Positions 43,559-52,723 are shown, counted from the first letter of the stretch. The stretch is DNA of 64,000 nt from Pseudomonadota bacterium (GCA_021792755.1 JAJYUA010000017.1:1-64000), one strand, 5' to 3'. The notes: generated from the letters alone by a model not told the origin. Program-made: numbers and translations.

Positions 43559-43587
43559 GCCGGTAGCCTCACCGCTACCGGCTTTTT
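43559..43587 (+). terminator. Rho-independent terminator after the PEP-CTERM gene
   Basis: A perfect 9-bp stem, GCCGGTAGC / GCTACCGGC, with a 6-nt loop is followed by five Ts. It ends 48 nt after the stop and lies between convergent genes. Confidence 0.92.
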
Positions 43588-43609
43588 ATGGATCCCGGTT
43601 GATGCTCCC

Positions 43610-45106
43610 CTAGCGCGCGTCGGCCGCCGGGTCGCGGTGCGGGAAGTCGCTGCGCCAATGCGCGCCGCGGCTCTCCCGGCGCGAGAGCGCCGCCTGCACC
43701 ATTGCGATCGACAGATCGAGGCGCTGGCGCGCCGTCAGCGCCTCCGGCGCGAGGCTCTCGCGTAGCGCGGTGAGCTCGCGCAGCCCGCTCTGCAGCTCGC
43801 CCCCCTCGCGCAACGGCCCCATGCAGCGGCCCATGATGGCTCGCAGCCGCACGCCCCCGCCGTGCGGGTCGATCGAGGCGTCCCCGGGTGTCAGCGGCTT
43901 CGCGCGCGGCACGCGCCGCACGGGACTCGATCGGGCGAGCGACTCCCCGACGGTGCGCCCGCAGACGACCGCCTCCAGCAGGGAGTTGCTCGCCAGGCGG
44001 TTGGCCCCGTGCATGCCGGTGCTCGCCACCTCCCCGCAGGCCCACAGTCCCGGCAGATCGGTGCGGCCGAGCGCATCGACCACGATCCCGCCCATGTGAT
44101 AGTGCGCCGCCGCGGTGATCGGCAGCGGCTCACGCGCCGGGTCGAGGCCGTGCGAGCGGCACGTGTGAAGTGCCAGGGGAAACTCTCCGGCGTGCTCCGA
44201 CCCGAAGACCGCCGTGGCATCCAGCCACACCCCCTCGCCCTGCAGGCCCCGCTCCCAGACGGCCCGGGCCACCACGTCCCGCGGCGCGAGATCGCCCAGG
44301 GGATGGGCGCCCTTCATGAGCCGATTGCCGCGCGCATCGAGCAGAAACGCCCCCGCTCCGCGCAGCGCCTCGGTCAAGAGCGGCACGGGGTCTTCGGATG
44401 TCTTGAGGGCCGTCGGATGGAACTGGATGAACTCGAGGCCCGCCACGCGCGCCCCGCGGCTGAGCGCCATCGCGAGCCCGTCGCCGTTGGCATGATGGCC
44501 GTTGGTCGTGAACGGGAACAAACCGCCGAGCCCGCCCGTGGCGAGCACCGTCTCCCGCGCCCCGATCCGCACCGCCCCGCCCTCCCGATCGAATCCCAGC
44601 GCGCCGGCGATGCCGCCGTCCTGCCCCTCGAGGAGCGCCGCCACGCGCAGCCCCGAGAGCAGCTCGATGTGCTCGCAGCCGGCGACATGCGCCAGCAGCG
44701 CCGCGAGAATCGCGCTGCCGGTGCGATCGCCCTCGGCGTGCAGCACCCTGGCATGGCTGTGGCCGGCCTCCAGGTGCATCCTCCAGCCCGACTCGCCCCG
44801 ATCGAAGCGCACTCCCACGCGGGTGAGGAACCGCACCGCCTCGCCGGCGGCGCGGATGACCCGCAAGGCGGCGCGCCGATCGCTCGTGTGGCAGCCGGCC
44901 GTCAAGGTGTCCGCCCACTGCGAGCGCACCGAGTCGCCCGCCCCGAGCGGCGCGGCGATGCCGCCCTGAGCGAGCGCCGTGGAGCTCGCCGCGCGCGGAT
45001 CGTCGGCGCAGACCACCAGCACGCGCCGCGGCGCGGCGCTGATCGCCGCGCACAGGCCGGCCGCCCCCGCCCCGACCACCAACACGTCGGTGTCGATCGA
45101 GCTCAT
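43610..45106 (-). CDS. nadB: L-aspartate oxidase
   Basis: The 498-residue flavoenzyme of de novo NAD synthesis oxidises aspartate to iminoaspartate. The FAD motif VVGAGAAGLCAAISA is near the N-terminus. The succinate-dehydrogenase-family blocks TALAQGGIAAPLG, TGGLGGLFPFTTNG, HPTAL and AAHYHMGGIVVDALGRT are intact, as is GLWACGEVASTGMHGANRLASNS. It lies 19 nt after nadA on the same strand, giving a nadA-nadB operon whose products act in sequence. Confidence 0.95.
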   Translation of the reverse strand: MSSIDTDVLVVGAGAAGLCAAISAAPRRVLVVCADDPRAASSTALAQGGIAAPLGAGDSVRSQWADTLTAGCHTSDRRAALRVIRAAGEAVRFLTRVGVRFDRGESGWRMHLEAGHSHARVLHAEGDRTGSAILAALLAHVAGCEHIELLSGLRVAALLEGQDGGIAGALGFDREGGAVRIGARETVLATGGLGGLFPFTTNGHHANGDGLAMALSRGARVAGLEFIQFHPTALKTSEDPVPLLTEALRGAGAFLLDARGNRLMKGAHPLGDLAPRDVVARAVWERGLQGEGVWLDATAVFGSEHAGEFPLALHTCRSHGLDPAREPLPITAAAHYHMGGIVVDALGRTDLPGLWACGEVASTGMHGANRLASNSLLEAVVCGRTVGESLARSSPVRRVPRAKPLTPGDASIDPHGGGVRLRAIMGRCMGPLREGGELQSGLRELTALRESLAPEALTARQRLDLSIAMVQAALSRRESRGAHWRSDFPHRDPAADAR

Positions 45107-45125
45107 GGCAGCCGCGCTCGGACGC

Positions 45126-46109
45126 TCAATTCACCGACAACATGCGGGCGATCGGCCTGCGGGCACGCTCGGCGATGGCCGGATCGATGCGAATTTGCGT
45201 CTCGAGCCCCGCAAGCGCCTCGCAGAGCCGCTCGAGCGTGGTCGCCTTCATGTGCCGGCACAGATTGCACGGGCGCAGGAAGGTGATGTCCGGGCACTGC
45301 ACCGCCACGTTGTCCGCCATGGCGCACTCGGTGAGCAGCAGCGCCCGCTGCGGCCGCCGGCGCGTCAGGTAATCGGCCATCGCGGCCGTCGAGCCGACGA
45401 AATCCGCCTCCGCCTGCACCGCCGCCGGACACTCCGGATGCGCGAGCACCGTCGCGCCGGTGCTCACGCGAAAGCCGCGGATATCGGCCGCCGAGAAGCG
45501 GGTGTGCACCTCGCACTCCCCGCTCCAGGCGATCACCTCGAGATCGCTCGAGCGCGCCACGAACTCCGCGAGGTGCCGGTCCGGCAACACGATGACCCGC
45601 TCGCTGCCGAGCGACTGCGCGATCCGCACCGCGTTGCTCGATGTGCAGCAGATATCCGCCTCGGCCTTCACGGCCGCCGAGGTATTGACATAAGCGATGA
45701 CGGGCACATCGGGGCAGCTCTCGCGCACCCGCCGCACGTCCTCGGGCGTGATCGAATCGGCCAGCGAGCAGCCGGCCTCCTGCGCCGGCAGCAGCACGCG
45801 CTTCTCGGGGCACAGCAGCTTCACGGTCTCGGCCATGAAGCGCACGCCGCACACCACGATCGTGTCGGCCTCGCACTGGAGGGCGAACTGCGCCATGGCG
45901 AGCGAGTCGCCGGTGAAATCGGCCACCGCCGCGGTGATCAGCGGCACCTGATAGTTGTGCGCCAGCACCGCCGCGCCCCGGCTCGCCTTCAGATCGAGGA
46001 TCCGCGCGATGAGCGGCAGACCGAGCTCGATCTCCGCGGCGGGAACCACGTGCGAGAGCCGCGCCGCGAGCGTGCGGCCCCGGGGGTCGCTGTCAAACGC
46101 CGTCATCAT
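45126..46109 (-). CDS. nadA: Quinolinate synthase
   Basis: The [4Fe-4S] enzyme (327 residues) condenses iminoaspartate and dihydroxyacetone phosphate to quinolinate. Signature blocks are LAHNYQVPLI, DSLAMAQFA, VVCGVRFMAETVKLL, LPAQEAGCSLADSI, SGECEVHTRFS and RPCNLCRHMKATTLERL. Cysteines in the last three are the likely cluster ligands. The start is ATG 46109 (ATG 46106 directly follows); the frame extends to 46292 without family similarity. It is the first gene of nadA-nadB and diverges from the FNR-type regulator. Confidence 0.93.
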   Translation of the reverse strand: MMTAFDSDPRGRTLAARLSHVVPAAEIELGLPLIARILDLKASRGAAVLAHNYQVPLITAAVADFTGDSLAMAQFALQCEADTIVVCGVRFMAETVKLLCPEKRVLLPAQEAGCSLADSITPEDVRRVRESCPDVPVIAYVNTSAAVKAEADICCTSSNAVRIAQSLGSERVIVLPDRHLAEFVARSSDLEVIAWSGECEVHTRFSAADIRGFRVSTGATVLAHPECPAAVQAEADFVGSTAAMADYLTRRRPQRALLLTECAMADNVAVQCPDITFLRPCNLCRHMKATTLERLCEALAGLETQIRIDPAIAERARRPIARMLSVN

Positions 46110-46286
46110 GAGCACCGATCTTGCCCGAGCGAGGCGGGCTTGCGTAGCACGAAGGTTGACATTCCTCACCGCGAGGGGGGAAGGCGCCGGGAGGGCGCCG
46201 CCCCGCTGCCCGGGGGCAGGCAAGCCCCGCCACCTTCGGAAAACCCTGATACCGCCTGCCCCGCTCAGGCGGTAGCGTGCCGCCCG

Positions 46287-46991
46287 ATGCAAAGAAAACG
46301 CACTGTTCGAACCGTTTCCATCGCCGAAGTGGACTGCGCAGCCTGCCCTTCAGCCGGGCGCTGCTGGGGCGAGCTGCGGCTGCCGATCGAGGGCCTGCGC
46401 GGCCGCCGCGCGGCGGTGCTCGAGCGCGGGGAGCCGCTGTTGCGCCAGGGTGAGCGTACCGGCACGGTCTACATGGTGGTGAACGGCTGCCTGATCCTGC
46501 GCGAGAGCCTTACAAACGGCGCCCAGAGGGTCGCCGGCCTGAGCTTGCCCGGAGAGCTGCTCGGCATCGAAGGCTATGCGCGCGGCGAGCACCCCTGTAC
46601 GGCGCAGGCGGCCACCGAGGTGTCGGTGTGCCGGCTGAATCTGGCGGCGCCCGGCAGCGGCCAGGCGAGTGCCGCACTGCTCGAGCGGCTGCTGATGAAG
46701 TACGCGATGCAGCTCGAGCGCGTCGCACCCCCCTGGGCGGGCCTGTCGGCCGTCGAGCGAGTGGTGGCGTTCATCGAGAACTACGCCTCGCGTGCCCATG
46801 TGAGCCGGGCTCCCGACGGCCTGTTCAGCCTGCCGCTGACGCGCGCGGATATCGGCTCGTACCTCGGGCTCGCGCCCGAGACGGTGGTGCGTGCGCTCGG
46901 GCAGTTGAGCGGGGAGCGGCGCCTGTCGGTGCATGGGCGCACCATCCGCCTGAGCGAGCTGCAGCCGGCGAGCGTCTCGCCGGCCGCCTAG
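46287..46991 (+). CDS. FNR-type oxygen-sensing transcription regulator
   Basis: The 234-residue Crp/Fnr-family protein has an N-terminal cysteine cluster, DCAACPSAGRC, with C-x2-C-x5-C spacing identical to Escherichia coli FNR. A fourth cysteine, in EVSVCRLN, matches FNR Cys122, so a [4Fe-4S] oxygen-sensing cluster is expected. The cyclic-nucleotide-like barrel spans about 35-150. The C-terminal helix-turn-helix includes LTRADIGSYLGLAPETVVRALGQL, where Glu-x2-x2-Arg contacts an FNR-like site. It diverges from nadA. The protein is shorter than E. coli FNR at its N-terminus. Confidence 0.85.
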   Translation: MQRKRTVRTVSIAEVDCAACPSAGRCWGELRLPIEGLRGRRAAVLERGEPLLRQGERTGTVYMVVNGCLILRESLTNGAQRVAGLSLPGELLGIEGYARGEHPCTAQAATEVSVCRLNLAAPGSGQASAALLERLLMKYAMQLERVAPPWAGLSAVERVVAFIENYASRAHVSRAPDGLFSLPLTRADIGSYLGLAPETVVRALGQLSGERRLSVHGRTIRLSELQPASVSPAA

Positions 46992-47080
46992 CGCGCATCA
47001 TTCCCGCCGGGCGAGGCGCGTCCCGGCGGGCGCGCTCGCGCTGCGATCCGGCCCGGGCAGAAGCTTGCCGTGCGCCCGCG

Positions 47081-47086
47081 TATAAT
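47081..47086 (+). promoter_or_regulatory. Consensus -10 element upstream of kbl
   Basis: A perfect TATAAT ends 8 nt before the kbl start codon, so transcription would begin at or next to the ATG. No Shine-Dalgarno sequence is visible in the gap. Confidence 0.5.
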
Positions 47087-47094
47087 GCGCGCGC

Positions 47095-48282
47095 ATGATG
47101 CGAGATCTCATCGAGCGGCTGCGCTGCGAGCTCGGCGCGCTGAAGGACCAGGGTCTGTACAAGGGCGAGCGCGTGCTCTCAGGACCCCAGGGCAGCGTGG
47201 TGCACACCGGCGGGCGCGAGGTGGTGAACCTCTGCGCGAACAACTACCTGGGGCTCGCCAACCACCCGGCGGTGCTGGAGGCGGCGCGCGAGGCGCTCGA
47301 GCGCTTCGGCTTCGGCATGGCCTCGGTGCGCTTCATCTGCGGCACGCAGACCGTGCACAAGCGGCTCGAGCAGCGCTTGAGCGGCTTCCTCGGCACCGAG
47401 GACGCCATCCTCTACTCCTCCTGCTTCGATGCGAACGGCGGCCTGTTCGAGACGCTGCTCGATGAGCGCGACGCGGTGATCTCCGATGCGCTCAATCACG
47501 CCAGCATCATCGACGGCATCCGCCTGTGCAAGGCGCAACGCCACCGCTACGCCAACAACGACATGGCGGAGCTGGAAAAATGCCTGCGCGCCTCCGCCGG
47601 CGCCCGCACCCGCCTCATCGCCACCGACGGGGTGTTCTCGATGGACGGCATCCTCGCCAACCTGCCGGGCATCTGCGAGCTCGCCGACCGCTACGACGCG
47701 CTCGTCATGGTCGATGACTCGCACGCCACCGGCTTCATGGGGGCGGGCGGCCGCGGCACCCCGGAGCACTGCGGGCTCGCCTCGCGCATCGACATCCTCA
47801 CCGGCACGCTCGGCAAGGCGCTCGGCGGGGCGAGCGGCGGCTACATCGCCTCGCGGCGCGAGGTGATCGAGTGGCTGCGGCAGCGCTCGCGCCCCTACCT
47901 CTTCTCGAACAGCATCCCGCCGGTGGTGGCGGCCGTCGGGCTGCGCGTGCTCGAGCTGCTCGAGCACGGCCCGCCGCTGCGCGCGCAGCTGCACGAGAAT
48001 GCGCGGTATTTCCGCGCCGGCCTCACCCGCCTCGGCTTCACGCTCAAGCCCGGCGAGCACCCCATCATCCCGGTGATGATCGGCGATGCCGCGCTCGCCG
48101 CGCGCATGGCCGACCGGCTTCTCGAGCACGGCGTCTACGTCATCGGCTTCTCCTACCCGGTGGTGCCCGAGGGTCAGGCGCGCATCCGCACCCAGATGTC
48201 CGCCGCCCTCACCCGCGGGCAGCTCGACGGCGCCCTCGAGGCCTTCGCCCGGGTCGGCAAGGAACTCGGAGTCATCCCATGA
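47095..48282 (+). CDS. kbl: Glycine C-acetyltransferase (2-amino-3-ketobutyrate CoA ligase)
   Basis: The 395-residue PLP enzyme of threonine breakdown converts 2-amino-3-oxobutyrate and CoA to glycine and acetyl-CoA. The cofactor lysine is Lys241 in GTLGKALGG. Blocks [28 protein letters not shown] and [12 protein letters not shown] are typical of the alpha-oxoamine synthase family. The N-terminus aligns in length with the E. coli enzyme, supporting ATG 47095. It is followed 49 nt later by tdh, giving the usual kbl-tdh operon. Confidence 0.95.
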   Translation: MMRDLIERLRCELGALKDQGLYKGERVLSGPQGSVVHTGGREVVNLCANNYLGLANHPAVLEAAREALERFGFGMASVRFICGTQTVHKRLEQRLSGFLGTEDAILYSSCFDANGGLFETLLDERDAVISDALNHASIIDGIRLCKAQRHRYANNDMAELEKCLRASAGARTRLIATDGVFSMDGILANLPGICELADRYDALVMVDDSHATGFMGAGGRGTPEHCGLASRIDILTGTLGKALGGASGGYIASRREVIEWLRQRSRPYLFSNSIPPVVAAVGLRVLELLEHGPPLRAQLHENARYFRAGLTRLGFTLKPGEHPIIPVMIGDAALAARMADRLLEHGVYVIGFSYPVVPEGQARIRTQMSAALTRGQLDGALEAFARVGKELGVIP

Positions 48283-48314
48283 GCGTTGTCGCCGGCGTGC
48301 GCCGCGCGCCGCGC

Positions 48315-48335
48315 ATGAAAGGAGTCATCCCTTGA
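48315..48335 (+). CDS. Six-codon mini-frame overlapping the tdh start
   Basis: ATG 48315 opens the frame MKGVIP, whose TGA stop overlaps the TTG start of tdh (TTGA). The 11-bp string GGAGTCATCCC within it repeats the 3' end of kbl (around 48269-48279), which encodes the same GVIP ending. It looks like a small local duplication that now sits at the tdh start. Whether it is translated is unknown. Confidence 0.3.
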   Translation: MKGVIP

Positions 48336-49363
48336 AAGCGCTGGTCAAGAAAGAATCCGCGCCCGGCATCTGGCTCGAGGACACCCCCGAGCCCACGATC
48401 GGGCCGAACGACGTGCTGATCGAGATCGCCAAGACCGCGATCTGCGGCACCGACATGCACATCTACAACTGGGACGCCTGGGCGCGCAAGACCATTCCCG
48501 TGCCCATGGCCGTGGGCCACGAGTACTGCGGCCGGGTGGTCGAGATCGGCTCCGAGGTCCGGGGGCTGAAACCCGGCGACCGTGTCTCGGGCGAGGGGCA
48601 CATCACCTGCGGGCACTGCCGCAACTGCCGCGCAGGGCGGCGGCACCTGTGCCGCAACACCGTCGGGGTGGGCGTGAACCGCCCGGGAGCGTTCGCCCAG
48701 TACCTCGCCATCCCCGCCGACAACGCCTTCAAGCTCCCGGACTCGATCAGCGATGACATCGCCTCGATCCTCGATCCGTTCGGCAACGCCACACACACCG
48801 CGCTCGCCTTCAACATGGTCGGCGAGGACGTACTGATCACCGGCGCCGGCCCCATCGGCGTCATGGCGGCCGGCATCGCCCGCTTCGTCGGGGCGCGCCA
48901 CGTCGTGATCACGGACGTCAACGACTACCGACTGGATCTCGCGAAGAAGATGGGCGCCACCCGCGCCGTCAACGTGCAGCGCCAGACCCTCGACCAGACG
49001 ATGCAGGACCTCGGCATGCAGGAAGGCTTCGACGTGGGCCTGGAGATGTCGGGCAACGCCGCCGCCTTCCGCGACCTGCTGCGCACCATGCACCACGGCG
49101 GCTCGGTGGCGCTGCTCGGCATCCCGCCGGAGGAGACCGCCATCGACTGGAATCAGGTGATCTTCAAGGGCCTCACCCTGAAGGGCATCTACGGCCGCGA
49201 GATGTTCGAGACCTGGTACAAAATGGCGAGCCTGCTGCAAAGCGGCCTGAGCCTCGAGCCGATCATCACCCACCACCTGCCGGTCGAGGAATACCGGCAG
49301 GCGTTCGAGATCATGGGCTCCGGCCGCTCCGGCAAGGTCATCCTCGACTGGCGGGGCCTGTAG
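48332..49363 (+). CDS. tdh: L-threonine 3-dehydrogenase
   Basis: The 343-residue zinc medium-chain dehydrogenase oxidises threonine to 2-amino-3-oxobutyrate, the substrate of the adjacent kbl product. Catalytic zinc ligands are in [12 protein letters not shown] and GHEYCG; the structural zinc cysteines lie in [15 protein letters not shown]. The NAD motif is [13 protein letters not shown]. The TTG at 48332 is preferred because AAAGGAG lies 7 nt upstream and the protein then begins [12 protein letters not shown] like the family. The frame continues upstream inside kbl without similarity. Confidence 0.93.
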   Translation: MKALVKKESAPGIWLEDTPEPTIGPNDVLIEIAKTAICGTDMHIYNWDAWARKTIPVPMAVGHEYCGRVVEIGSEVRGLKPGDRVSGEGHITCGHCRNCRAGRRHLCRNTVGVGVNRPGAFAQYLAIPADNAFKLPDSISDDIASILDPFGNATHTALAFNMVGEDVLITGAGPIGVMAAGIARFVGARHVVITDVNDYRLDLAKKMGATRAVNVQRQTLDQTMQDLGMQEGFDVGLEMSGNAAAFRDLLRTMHHGGSVALLGIPPEETAIDWNQVIFKGLTLKGIYGREMFETWYKMASLLQSGLSLEPIITHHLPVEEYRQAFEIMGSGRSGKVILDWRGL

Positions 49364-49373
49364 CCGCTGTCTC

Positions 49374-50252
49374 ATGCGTCTCAGATACAGCTTCGTCATC
49401 GACGGGCATCCCCGCTTCCTCGCCCAAGGCAGGATATTCGTGCGCACGCTGCTCGCGGCCGGAGTGCCCCCGGGCGACATCGTGGCGCAGGTCACGGAGC
49501 GCAGCGGTCAGGCCGGCAAGCGCCTGGCCGCCCGCTTGCGGGTGCGGGCGCTCGATCTGCCCCTCGGGCCGGACAGGGCGTACTGCAACAAGATCAACCA
49601 GCTGTTCACCCTGGCCGACGATGACTTCGATGTGCTCGTCTGTTGTGACACGGACCTCGCCATTCTGCGCCCGCTCGATGAGGTGGCGCGGTCCGATGCC
49701 GTGCGCGCGAGGCGCGTCGATCTCGAGAACCCTCCCTTGTCCGTGCTCGAGGAGGCTCGGGCGCTGCTCGGCTTGCCCGAGAGGCCGGCGCTCATCGCCA
49801 CCGGGTGCGAGCCGCACGCCATGACCTACGCCCTCAATTGCAACGGCGGCATGCTGCTCATCCCGCGCCAGTTCGTCCGCCCGCTCGGTGAGCGCTGGCT
49901 CGGGTATGCCGAGACCCTGGTGGCGAACCGGCAGATCATGCAGCGCTGGGTGAACCATATCGACCAGGTGAGCTGGGCCTTCGCGATGCTGCGATTGCGG
50001 TTGCCCTTCGAGGAGCTGCCGGTGGAATACAACTTCCCGATCCGCCTCGCCGGAAAGGTGCCCGAGCAAAGCTACGGCCCGCCGGTCGTCTTGCACCATC
50101 ACAACGCCATCGGCAGGACTGGCCGGATCCGCAAGAGCGGCGTCGCGCTGGTGGATCGATCCATCAGCGAGGCGAACCGGCGCCTTCGGCCCCGGCTCGG
50201 CTGGAATTTCCGCCGTCTCGCCGCCCGCTTCCGCCCGACCGGCCCGCCGTGA
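49374..50252 (+). CDS. Glycosyltransferase-like protein of unknown specificity
   Basis: The 292-residue protein has a GT-A-like layout with the metal-binding VCCDTDLAIL motif, preceded by CNKINQLFTLADDDFDV, and a possible acceptor block YALNCNGGMLLIPR. A late histidine-rich HHHNAIG segment is reminiscent of family-8-like transferases, where histidine binds the metal. No exact family is recognised. It starts 11 nt after tdh, so it may be co-transcribed, though a role in threonine breakdown is not apparent. The C-terminal 35 residues are arginine-rich. Confidence 0.6.
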   Translation: MRLRYSFVIDGHPRFLAQGRIFVRTLLAAGVPPGDIVAQVTERSGQAGKRLAARLRVRALDLPLGPDRAYCNKINQLFTLADDDFDVLVCCDTDLAILRPLDEVARSDAVRARRVDLENPPLSVLEEARALLGLPERPALIATGCEPHAMTYALNCNGGMLLIPRQFVRPLGERWLGYAETLVANRQIMQRWVNHIDQVSWAFAMLRLRLPFEELPVEYNFPIRLAGKVPEQSYGPPVVLHHHNAIGRTGRIRKSGVALVDRSISEANRRLRPRLGWNFRRLAARFRPTGPP

Positions 50253-50273
50253 CTGCAGCCGACGGGCCGGTGC

Positions 50274-50305
50274 GCGGCGGCGCGCCCCTTCGGCCGCGCC
50301 GCCGC
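50274..50305. terminator. GC-rich hairpin between convergent genes
   Basis: A perfect 11-bp stem (GCGGCGGCGCG / CGCGCCGCCGC) with a 10-nt loop lies between the glycosyltransferase-like gene (plus) and sppA (minus). No T-tract follows on either strand, so it may stall transcription or protect 3' ends rather than act as a classic terminator. Confidence 0.45.
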
Positions 50306-50393
50306 AGCGACTGACACGCCGCCCGCGGCCCGCCGGTGGCGGGGCCCCGGCAGGCTGGGCTCGCGCGAGCGCCGCCGCGGCGCGAAGGGCTCG

Positions 50394-52274
50394 TCAGCGG
50401 TCGCTGCAGAAGCAGTACGCGTAGAGCTTCCCGTGCCCGCGCCCGCTGAAGCGCGCCAACTGCGCGAGCTGGCGCGCATACGGCCCGAGCCGGCCGGTCA
50501 GCGCCGAGAGGCCCGGAAACCTCAACTGCGAGGAAAACAGCCGCGGACCAAACAGCGAGGCGGCCGTGCTCACCGCGCGCGACTGCGCCCGCTGCACCAG
50601 CTCCTGCGTCCACGACACGCGCGGATGGATGAACTGCACGTAGTAGTGCTTCACCTTGGCGAGCCTCGCGGCCGCCCGCACCGCCTCCTCGAGCGTGCCC
50701 AGGTGATCGACCAGCCCGATGCGCCGCGCATCGGCGCCCGCCCAGACGCGGCCCTGGCCGATCGCATTGATGCGGGCCGCCGACTCATGGCGTCCCGCCG
50801 CGACCCGGGCCACGAACTGCCGGTAGCCCTGGTTGATCTGCGCCCGGATCAGATCGCGCGCCTCGCGGTTCAGGGGCTGATCCAGGGTGAACTGATTGGC
50901 GAGGGGCGTCGTGCCGACACCATCGCTCGTGATGCCGAGCTTTTTCAGCCCCTGGGTGAAGGTCGGGATGATGGCGAAGATGCCGATCGAGCCGGTGAGC
51001 GTCGCCGGGCTCGCCCAGATCTCATTGGCGGGCGCGGAGATGTAATAGCCGCCCGAGGCCGCGAGGTCCCCCATCGAGACCACGAGCGGCTTGCCCGCGG
51101 CGCGCAGCGCCTTGAGCTGCTGGTAGATCTGCTCCGCCGCGGTCACACTGCCGCCGGGACTGTCGACCCGCAGCACCACGGCCTTGATGTGCTTGTCGAG
51201 GCGCGCCTTGCGGATGAGACGCGACAGGGACTGCCCGCCGATGACCCCGGGCGGCTGCTCGCCGTCGAGGATCTCCCCGGAGGCCACGATCACCCCGATG
51301 CGCGGCTGGCCGTCGTCGCGGCGGAGCCTGTGCCGGGCGCGCACGACGGCTGCGTAGTCCTCGGCGGAGATGGCGTTGAACTCGCCCTTGGGACCGGCAC
51401 CGACGAGTGTGGTGAGCAGCCGCTCGACCTGCAGGCTGTCGGCCAGCCCCGTCACCAGGTGATCCTTGAGAGCGAGCTTCGCGGCGTCCCCGTCGACCGA
51501 CTTCAGCGCCTTCGGCAGGGAATCGACGTATTGCGCAATGGCATCGGCGGGCAGCCCGCGTGCGGCGGTCACTTCCCGCTGATACGTGGACCAGAGCGTA
51601 TCGAGATAGACCGTGCTCTGCAGCCGGTCCGCCTTCGACATGTCATCGCGCGTGAAGATCTCCACGGCGCTCTTGAACTTGCCGATCCGAAAGACATTGA
51701 CCTTCACGCCGAGCTTGCTCAGCAGTCCCTTGAAGTACAGCGGATAGTTGCCGAATCCGCGGATCATCACGTAGCCGGACGGGTCCAGATAGATCTGATT
51801 GGCCTGCGCGGCGAGGTAGTACTGGTCCTGATTGAACGCGCTGCCATAGGCGATCACGGGCTTGCCGCTCGCGCGAAACGTGCGGATGGCGCCGGCGAGC
51901 TCCTCGAGCTCCGGCAGCCCCGCGTTGTCCATCTCATCGAGATCGAGCACCAGCACGCGGATGCGGCTGTCGGTGGCGGCGGCCCGGATGGCAGCGGTGA
52001 GACTCCAGAGCAGCGTCTGCTGCCGTCCTTCGCCGCGGGCGTTCTCGATCGCCCGCTCGATCGCGTTGCCGCTCAGCTGCTCGACGAGTTGCCCCTGCGG
52101 GGCCACCACCAGCGCCGCACGCCCCGGCACGCTCGGCAGCGACTGGTGCAGCACCCCGATCAGGAACCCGAACAGCGCCAGCAGCAGCAGCAGGTGCAGG
52201 AACTTGCGCAGTCCCTCGAGGCCGCGCCAGATCCACTGGAGGATTGCTCTTACTCTGGCCATTGCTCTTCCCAT
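50394..52274 (-). CDS. sppA: Signal peptide peptidase SppA, 67K type
   Basis: The 626-residue membrane serine protease breaks down leftover signal peptides. An N-terminal transmembrane helix (LHLLLLLALFGFLIGVL, about 26-42) is followed by two peptidase S49 domains. The catalytic lysine is Lys201 in GKFKSAVEIF and the nucleophile Ser407 in MGDLAASGGYY, which correspond to the Lys/Ser dyad of the E. coli enzyme. It lies downstream of rplS with a 104-nt gap that contains a strong stem-loop. An in-frame ATG at 52262 is an alternative start. Confidence 0.94.
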   Translation of the reverse strand: MGRAMARVRAILQWIWRGLEGLRKFLHLLLLLALFGFLIGVLHQSLPSVPGRAALVVAPQGQLVEQLSGNAIERAIENARGEGRQQTLLWSLTAAIRAAATDSRIRVLVLDLDEMDNAGLPELEELAGAIRTFRASGKPVIAYGSAFNQDQYYLAAQANQIYLDPSGYVMIRGFGNYPLYFKGLLSKLGVKVNVFRIGKFKSAVEIFTRDDMSKADRLQSTVYLDTLWSTYQREVTAARGLPADAIAQYVDSLPKALKSVDGDAAKLALKDHLVTGLADSLQVERLLTTLVGAGPKGEFNAISAEDYAAVVRARHRLRRDDGQPRIGVIVASGEILDGEQPPGVIGGQSLSRLIRKARLDKHIKAVVLRVDSPGGSVTAAEQIYQQLKALRAAGKPLVVSMGDLAASGGYYISAPANEIWASPATLTGSIGIFAIIPTFTQGLKKLGITSDGVGTTPLANQFTLDQPLNREARDLIRAQINQGYRQFVARVAAGRHESAARINAIGQGRVWAGADARRIGLVDHLGTLEEAVRAAARLAKVKHYYVQFIHPRVSWTQELVQRAQSRAVSTAASLFGPRLFSSQLRFPGLSALTGRLGPYARQLAQLARFSGRGHGKLYAYCFCSDR

Positions 52275-52287
52275 GCGCTCGGCGCAG

Positions 52288-52310
52288 GCCCGAGGCGGCT
52301 TGCCTCGGGC
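52288..52310 (-). other. Stem-loop between rplS and sppA
   Basis: A perfect 9-bp stem, GCCCGAGGC / GCCTCGGGC, with a 5-nt loop lies 14 bp ahead of the sppA start. There is no T-tract, so it more likely lowers read-through or folds over the sppA initiation region than ends transcription outright. Confidence 0.5.
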
Positions 52311-52378
52311 GGGCCGCTCGGCGATGCGGCACGATGCGCCGATTGAGACTGCCGGTACATGCGCTTCCTGCGCCCGCC

Positions 52379-52723
52379 TCAGAGCTTCTCTTCGATTCTG
52401 GCCGCCTTGCCCATGCGCTCGCGCAGGTAGTAGAGCTTGGCGCGCCGCACGCTGCCGCGGCGCTTCACCTGGATGCCGCTGATCGAGGGACTGTGGGTCT
52501 GGAACACGCGCTCGACCCCCTCGCCGTGCGACATCTTGCGCACCGTGAACGAGGAGTTCAGGCCCCGGTTGCTGCGCGCGATCACCACGCCCTCGTAGGC
52601 CTGGATGCGCTCACGGTCGCCTTCGACGACCTTCACCTGCACGATCACGGTGTCGCCGGGCTTGAAGTCCGGCACTTCACGGGTCATGCGCTCTTTTTCG
52701 AGTTGTTGAATGATGTTGCTCAT
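52379..52723 (-). CDS. rplS: 50S ribosomal protein L19 (bL19)
   Basis: The 114-residue protein has the bL19 pattern: [41 protein letters not shown] and the basic [18 protein letters not shown] ending. It lies at the 30S/50S interface. The start overlaps the trmD stop (ATGA). It is the last gene of the rpsP-rimM-trmD-rplS operon. Confidence 0.97.
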   Translation of the reverse strand: MSNIIQQLEKERMTREVPDFKPGDTVIVQVKVVEGDRERIQAYEGVVIARSNRGLNSSFTVRKMSHGEGVERVFQTHSPSISGIQVKRRGSVRRAKLYYLRERMGKAARIEEKL

